Shown here: in pieces, positions 59,063 to 64,000 of the stretch | Position numbering within the stretch: position 1 is the first letter of the stretch | Layout of the letters: every line of letters starts with the position of its first letter | Assembly (NCBI RefSeq): GCF_001638985.1 | Contig: NW_017265157.1 | Location: 682,001 to 746,000, forward strand | Reading direction: 5' to 3' | DNA: 64,000 bases | Source of the DNA: Phycomyces blakesleeanus NRRL 1555(-) | Taxonomy: Eukaryota; Mucoromycota; Mucoromycetes; Mucorales; Phycomycetaceae | The notes under the pieces: generated by a model | The model's database searches: none | What the model was told of the DNA's origin: nothing | The model's input: the letters and a program-made list of their open reading frames with translations, nothing else | Made by a program: the position numbers and the translations under genes

Positions 59063-60227
59063 GGAATATATAAACACGCCACTAAGAATCACAAATTATA
59101 AATTTACCAAAACATCATATACCTCCTATTTATCTGTATAATTTAGAGTGCCAACCATTTTCTTTTACATTTACTAGCTATTCCTTCTTACACATGTAGT
59201 ATTATCATGTTATTTTCTCCATAATCAATATACAAGTTATCAGATTGAACTCTGTTGTACAAAATAAATATAGAGACTAGCCTTCATAGGTCTCCTTGGT
59301 ATTTCTATTTGTCCACGTGCGCTATGATGGGATTCACTGTCACTGTAACAAACCACCATAGATTTTAATATTTGTGTAGAAAACTTGAGAGAAAAGATGT
59401 TAAGCAGCCCTTTTTTTAAATATATATATATCATATTAAGCTAATAGGTTATGAGACAACCCTTTCATTCACATGATCCTGTCAAGAGTGGGTATTACTT
59501 ACCTAGAAATTGATTTTACAAGTCAAATGAATTTTTTTTTGGCTGGTTAAATTGCTATGGCTCCGAAGATTGAAAGTTCAACGTTATCATTAAAAGAAAT
59601 TGTTCAATATTCTTTACAATTCCTTGTAATGGAGGACACAAATAGCTTGAACAAACGTCTGAAACTCGTTTATTTTTTGTTTATTTATCTATGCAGTTAA
59701 ATAGAGCAGGTTTTCATTTATTTCTCATTCAAAATAGCTGATTAAAGACAAGAACTTCCACTTGTAAATGAATTTTTTTTTGAATGGCTTAGATTCAATG
59801 AATGTGTGTAAGATTCTTACACAAAGGAATCCAAAAATTTTATTCTCAATATTATAAAATAATACTATCTGATAACACTTATTGCTGTATTCTTTCTTAT
59901 GCGATATAGACATCATAATTTTACACAGGCAAGTATATTAGCTCGAAAATATACACTCGAAAATCAATTTTCTAAAGATGATAGTACATTTGAACTTAAT
60001 TAATTCACTACTGTATCAGTGAAAAAAAAGACTCTAGTGCTATATATTGATATACTGTACACTGGTAGTATATCACAAAGTGTTCAATATTACAAGTATA
60101 ATGATATGTGGATGATCTGTATTTTCCGCGGATAGGCTAGTCAAAATATCTGTGTAGCAATTATTGAATGTACAAAGTCAGATCCAATAAAGTTGTGGAG
60201 ACACATTGGCTGTGCACTTTATATGTA

Positions 60228-60281
60228 GCAACGTGCCAGGGACTTATCACCAATGTTATGCGAGTGTTTCTGCAACGTGCC
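60228..60281 (+). promoter_or_regulatory. Two CACGTT-type sites, candidate phosphate-response elements
   Basis: GCAACGTGCC occurs at 60228-60237 and again at 60272-60281, 44 bases apart. Read on the other strand each is GGCACGTTGC, containing CACGTT, a core bound by Pho4/NUC-1-type bHLH regulators of phosphatase genes. Both lie 108-161 bases upstream of the start codon and upstream of the TATA box. Confidence 0.45.
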
Positions 60282-60324
60282 TTTAACACCAGAACTTGCG
60301 GATGTAGGCCAAACTTGAAAATAG

Positions 60325-60330
60325 TATAAA
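60325..60330 (+). promoter_or_regulatory. TATA box of the alkaline phosphatase gene
   Basis: TATAAA 59 bases before the ATG at 60389, in the normal position for a core promoter. Confidence 0.7.
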
Positions 60331-60388
60331 GAGGCAAGAAATTTCACACCTTCATTTTGATTATCGAAAATACAAAAACAATCAAGAA

Positions 60389-63223
60389 ATGAAGATAACC
60401 TTGCTCACCGTATTTTCGTTGGCCACCATCTGCTCATCAGCTCTTGCTGGCAGCACTAGCAGCACTAGCAGCTACAAGCTTCGGCCAGACCCTGAAGGTC
60501 AATTCCCTCGCTTGGGTGCTTGTCCTGATGCTCATGCTTGTATCTTCCCTCCTGATGTGTAAGTTTCAATCGGAATCAATGTCTACAAGAGGTCAGTTAA
60601 GCTTACCCTCCTTCTATTTCTATTTTCCAGTTCGCAATTTATCCCTGGAGCTTACTTTGATCTGAGAGTTGAGCTTCATGCTTATGACGAGGATACTTCC
60701 AAGCCTACCCCTGCTCCTTATACTCAGTTTAAGACAACTGTTCGCAAGAACAATGGCCCATGGTCCGATGTCAACCGTTACTTTGATCTCCCAAATCCCA
60801 AGCTGGAGGAGTGGAACTTTAGCTGGGTTAACTCCATCGATGCTCACCTTGGTACCATAAAGGATGGAAAGCCCGTCTCCCCTGTCAATGTTGCAGTATC
60901 ATCGCGTGCCTGGCGTAAGCTCAAATTTAAGGAGGCTGGTTCTTATGAAATCAAGGTTGAGTATGGACCCAAGCAATCTTATACCGTAAAGTACACCGTT
61001 GTTGAGGTAAGATCGTAGGCTTCAAACAAGAACGAATTATGTCTCTTATATGTCTACTAGCCCAAAAAACCCAAGCAAAAAGCAAAGAACGTTATTTTGT
61101 TCATTTCCGATGGTACAAACACTGGTGTAAGTTTAATCCGTTCCTTGGATTTTTTTTTAAAAAAATACTCCCAAAATGGATATAATCTTAATTTGGACAT
61201 TTTCTCAATTTGGTGCAACCATTATAGATGATCACCGCTGCTCGTGCAGTTGCAAAGGCACATACCTCTGGAAAATACCACGAATTCCTTTCTTTTGAAA
61301 GCTTTGATAACCTTGGACACGTTATCACGAACTCGGTTGATAGTCTTACCACTGATTCTGCTAACTCTGCCTCGGCTTATTCTACTGGTCACAAATCAAG
61401 TGTCAACGCTCTTTCTGTTTATTGTGATTCCTCAGAAGATCCTTTTGATGATCCCAAGGTCGAGTCTATTACAGAGTTGATCCGTCGTCGTCAACCTAAT
61501 AAGGGTAAGTATTGGATAATTATACCTCTGACCATAAATTAACAAGTGGATATATAATTTTTAGCCATTGGTATTGTCACCACTGCTTATGGACAGGTAA
61601 CAGAATAACTTATATATTTAATATATCTAAATTACAAGAAACTAACCATTCTTCTTTAACAAAAAGGACGCTACTCCTGCCGCATTTGTATCTCACACCC
61701 GTAAAAGATCAACCTATCAAGAGATTTCCGATCAGATTATTAACGGTGTTCCTGATTGGACTGATCCTGTTATCCCTGATGTTTGGTTGACTGGTGGTGC
61801 CGAATACTTCAAGGGTCCCCTCAGTTTGAACGGAACAGATTACTACAAGGAGTTTTCCAAGAAGGGTTACAAGGTTGTTCAGAACAAAAAAGATCTTAAC
61901 AATTACAATGGCAAGGACAAACTTATGGGTGTCTTCCGCCAAGGAAGTCTTGATGTGTAAGTAGTGTATTCTATTAAATCCAGTTTGTCTAATCTATTTA
62001 CTGTCTTATGACGGACTTAGTTGGTTTGAGCGTAACTTGTATGTCAATAACACTGTGGGTAATAAAGCTGCCCCTGATATGAGCGGCAAGGATGCCCTAG
62101 GTAAGTTGAATACTTAATTAGATGGGTAGATTATTGGATCTAATCTCCTAATCTTGTAGGCTCTGACCAGCCTGGTCTCGAAGACATGACTATCAAGGCA
62201 TTGGAAACTCTTAAGAAACGCGGTGGCGATGATGGGTTCTTCTTGATGTCTGAAGCTGCATCCGTCGACAAAAAGGTAATGCCGTTAGCGAATGAAAGAC
62301 ATTATGATTGGCTTGTTTGTTGATACAATTATATTTGGGTAGTTGCATGTATTTGATTTTCCTCGTGCATTTGCCGAATTGGTTGAGCTTGATGTTACTA
62401 TCAAGAAGACTGTCGAATGGCTCAAGGTAACTAAAATAAATACTATGCATACCTCGAGAAAATGGAGTCTTATTGGTCTACTTTAGAAAAATGGCGAATA
62501 CGAGGATACTTTGATCCTTGTAACAGCCGATCACGCTCATTCTTTTGACGTCTGGGGATCTGTTGATCGCAACTACCTCTCTGGTCATGTTGATAACACC
62601 GCCAAGCTTAACTCTATTGGTGTCTATGGGCAGTCAGGATGGCCCGGTTATTTCGATACCAATGGAGATGGTTTCCCAGATAATTGGACTCCAAACATTG
62701 TCTTGGCTGCTGGTACTTCCAACGGTCCTGACCATTACGAAGCCTGGAACACTTCCAAGGATGAAATTCGCAACCCTTCTATCACTGGTCCCGACAAGCT
62801 TACATATATTCCTAACCCTGAGGACGCCGCTGGTGATTACCAGAGTAAGCGAAAAACAGGCTTTGTGTATTCAAAAAATTTTCTAACTTTTGTGATTTTA
62901 TTTATAGAGGGACTCAAGTGGAATAGTAATCTCCCTACTGAAGAAAACCAGGGTGTTCATTCGATGAGCGATGTCTTCATCTATTCTAACGGTAATTTCG
63001 ATTAATTTCTGAGGAACACTGAATTGTATACTAATTTATTGAACGCAGGCCCTGGATCAGATCTCTTCAAAAAGACCTTTGAGAACTGGGATCTCTTCTT
63101 CAAGATGGCTGAGGTATATACTTTATCTCTTTATGGATAAAAGAGCTAAGATCCTTATTAATTTGGTATTTTTTACTTGTTTAGGCAATGGATTTGCTTA
63201 GACCTACCAAGAAAGAAAACTAG
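60389..63223 (+). CDS. Secreted alkaline phosphatase
   Basis: Hydrolyses phosphate monoesters outside the cell or in the secretory/vacuolar system. About 13 exons; exon 1 is 60389-60558 and begins with a signal peptide (MKITLLTVFSLATICSSALA). An all-beta N-terminal part precedes the catalytic domain: NVILFISDG (metal-binding Asp), TDSANSASAYSTGHKSS with the nucleophilic Ser, FFLMSEAASVDKK followed after an intron by LHVFDFPRA, and ILVTADHAHSF, which supplies the C-terminal Asp/His zinc ligands. The motif SVDKK-LH replaces the DHGHH-like sequence of the E. coli enzyme, as in a distinct fungal/bacterial subgroup of the family, so metal geometry may differ. Several N-glycosylation sites (NGTDYY, NNTVG). 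Stop TAG at 63221-63223. Confidence 0.92.
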
Positions 63224-64000
63224 GCTTTTTTTCTTTCTTTCTGCCAACAAACATCCTATAGCGTTTGGATTGTTCGAGTACAGCCACTATATATCTCCAA
63301 TTCAACCTTATAATCAATTTTCTATCTATCTATCTATCTATCAATTGATATAGGCATCTATTTATCTGATAAAATTACCCTTTTTTTTTAAATAATAATA
63401 ATAATAATAATAATAAACAAAACCTTTCCTTCTTTATTTTACTTAATAGCCAACGATCTCCCACATGTTGTTTTTCATGGATCTCATTGGTCCAAATATA
63501 ATTTCTTTTAAGAAATTGTATTATTGTGGAATACCAAGATCAACCTTGAACTTCTGTGTATCTTGAGTCATAGAATACTCTATCTCTAAAACCATAATAG
63601 ATAAATGTATCATAAAAGTCCAAATTAAATATATATATACTAAAATATAGATAAGAAGAAATATACCATGTTTAACAAGAAGTATTCCAAGAAAAAAAAA
63701 TCCCGTAAAACATTAATGAAATTTAAGCTTTATAATACGAAAAACATCCTTTTATACATAAATATATAAATAAGGCATAATGTTTACAAGATTAAAAGGT
63801 GCCTCGAAAAATCCAAAACTCAAATATGCTACGTACTGTATGCCGTAAGAATACAGACATATTATTTTGTGTGGATCGATATTTTGAATGATTGAGATAC
63901 AATATGTTCATCTATATTTCATCTCTATTAATCAATGGCCCACTATTCCTACTGGGTTTTGATGTTCCCTTTAATCCTAAGTTTGCTACAGCATCCCAAA
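63224..64000. other. 3' flank with microsatellites and possible minus-strand exons
   Basis: A TATC repeat lies at 63321-63342 and an AAT repeat at 63391-63415. On the minus strand a possible terminal exon 63521-63585 reads IEYSMTQDTQKFKVDLGIPQ after a TTTTAG splice site, with a possible upstream exon near 63,670-63,695; at the window edge a 29-codon open stretch ends at 63912. These could be the end of a gene lying beyond the window, but support is weak. Confidence 0.3.

Larger units (their letters stand above)
59063..60388. other. Intergenic region, includes alkaline phosphatase promoter
   Basis: No gene supported on either strand. The last 200 bases carry the promoter elements listed separately. 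Confidence 0.5.

Overview
The window reads as nuclear DNA of an early-diverging fungus, most likely a Mucoromycota species. It is AT-rich, its genes are cut by many short GT-AG introns, and it is loaded with fungal transposons (Ty3 chromovirus, CACTA/CMC, MULE, Harbinger, Tc1, LINE). The species cannot be fixed from the sequence alone.

Layout. Positions 1-11,000 are a host gene block: a four-exon SPT4 gene (+), ribosomal protein eL20 (+) and a BAR-PH-ArfGAP-ankyrin protein (-). It is interrupted at 2,970-6,085 by small non-autonomous transposons, one with two 450-bp inverted arms. Positions 11,560-54,720 are a transposon island of about 43 kb. In order it holds: a dead Tc1 element; a LINE with frameshifts at G/C homopolymers; a CACTA element with an intact accessory gene and a broken transposase; two convergent tRNA genes (Gly-GCC, Pro-AGG) with LTR debris packed between them; a full-length 6.1-kb Ty3/Gypsy chromovirus (matching LTRs, 5-bp target duplication, intact gag and pol); the MULE transposase gene it landed in; and three more CACTA-type copies plus Harbinger remnants. 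Positions 55,549-63,223 are host genes again: a Bax-inhibitor-1 family protein (-), SLX9 (+), a four-TM membrane protein (+) and a secreted alkaline phosphatase (+).

Nesting gives a relative history. One family of roughly 532-bp solo LTRs has five copies. Three sit inside transposase genes and one inside a solo LTR of the chromovirus family; four of the five keep a perfect 5-bp target duplication. Removing the LTR and one duplication copy rejoins the interrupted frame in the CACTA, MULE and zinc-finger CACTA transposases. The chromovirus itself sits inside the MULE gene.

The most notable points are: gag and pol of the chromovirus lie in one frame separated by a single UAG; gag and pol differ strongly in base composition; the accessory gene of the first CACTA element is intact beside a dead transposase; the 450-bp inverted arms each carry the same inward-pointing start codon; CACTA ends with perfect 3-bp duplications (ATA and ATG) allow a deletion derivative to be matched to its 6.3-kb parent; and two copies of a CACGTT-type site lie upstream of the alkaline phosphatase TATA box.
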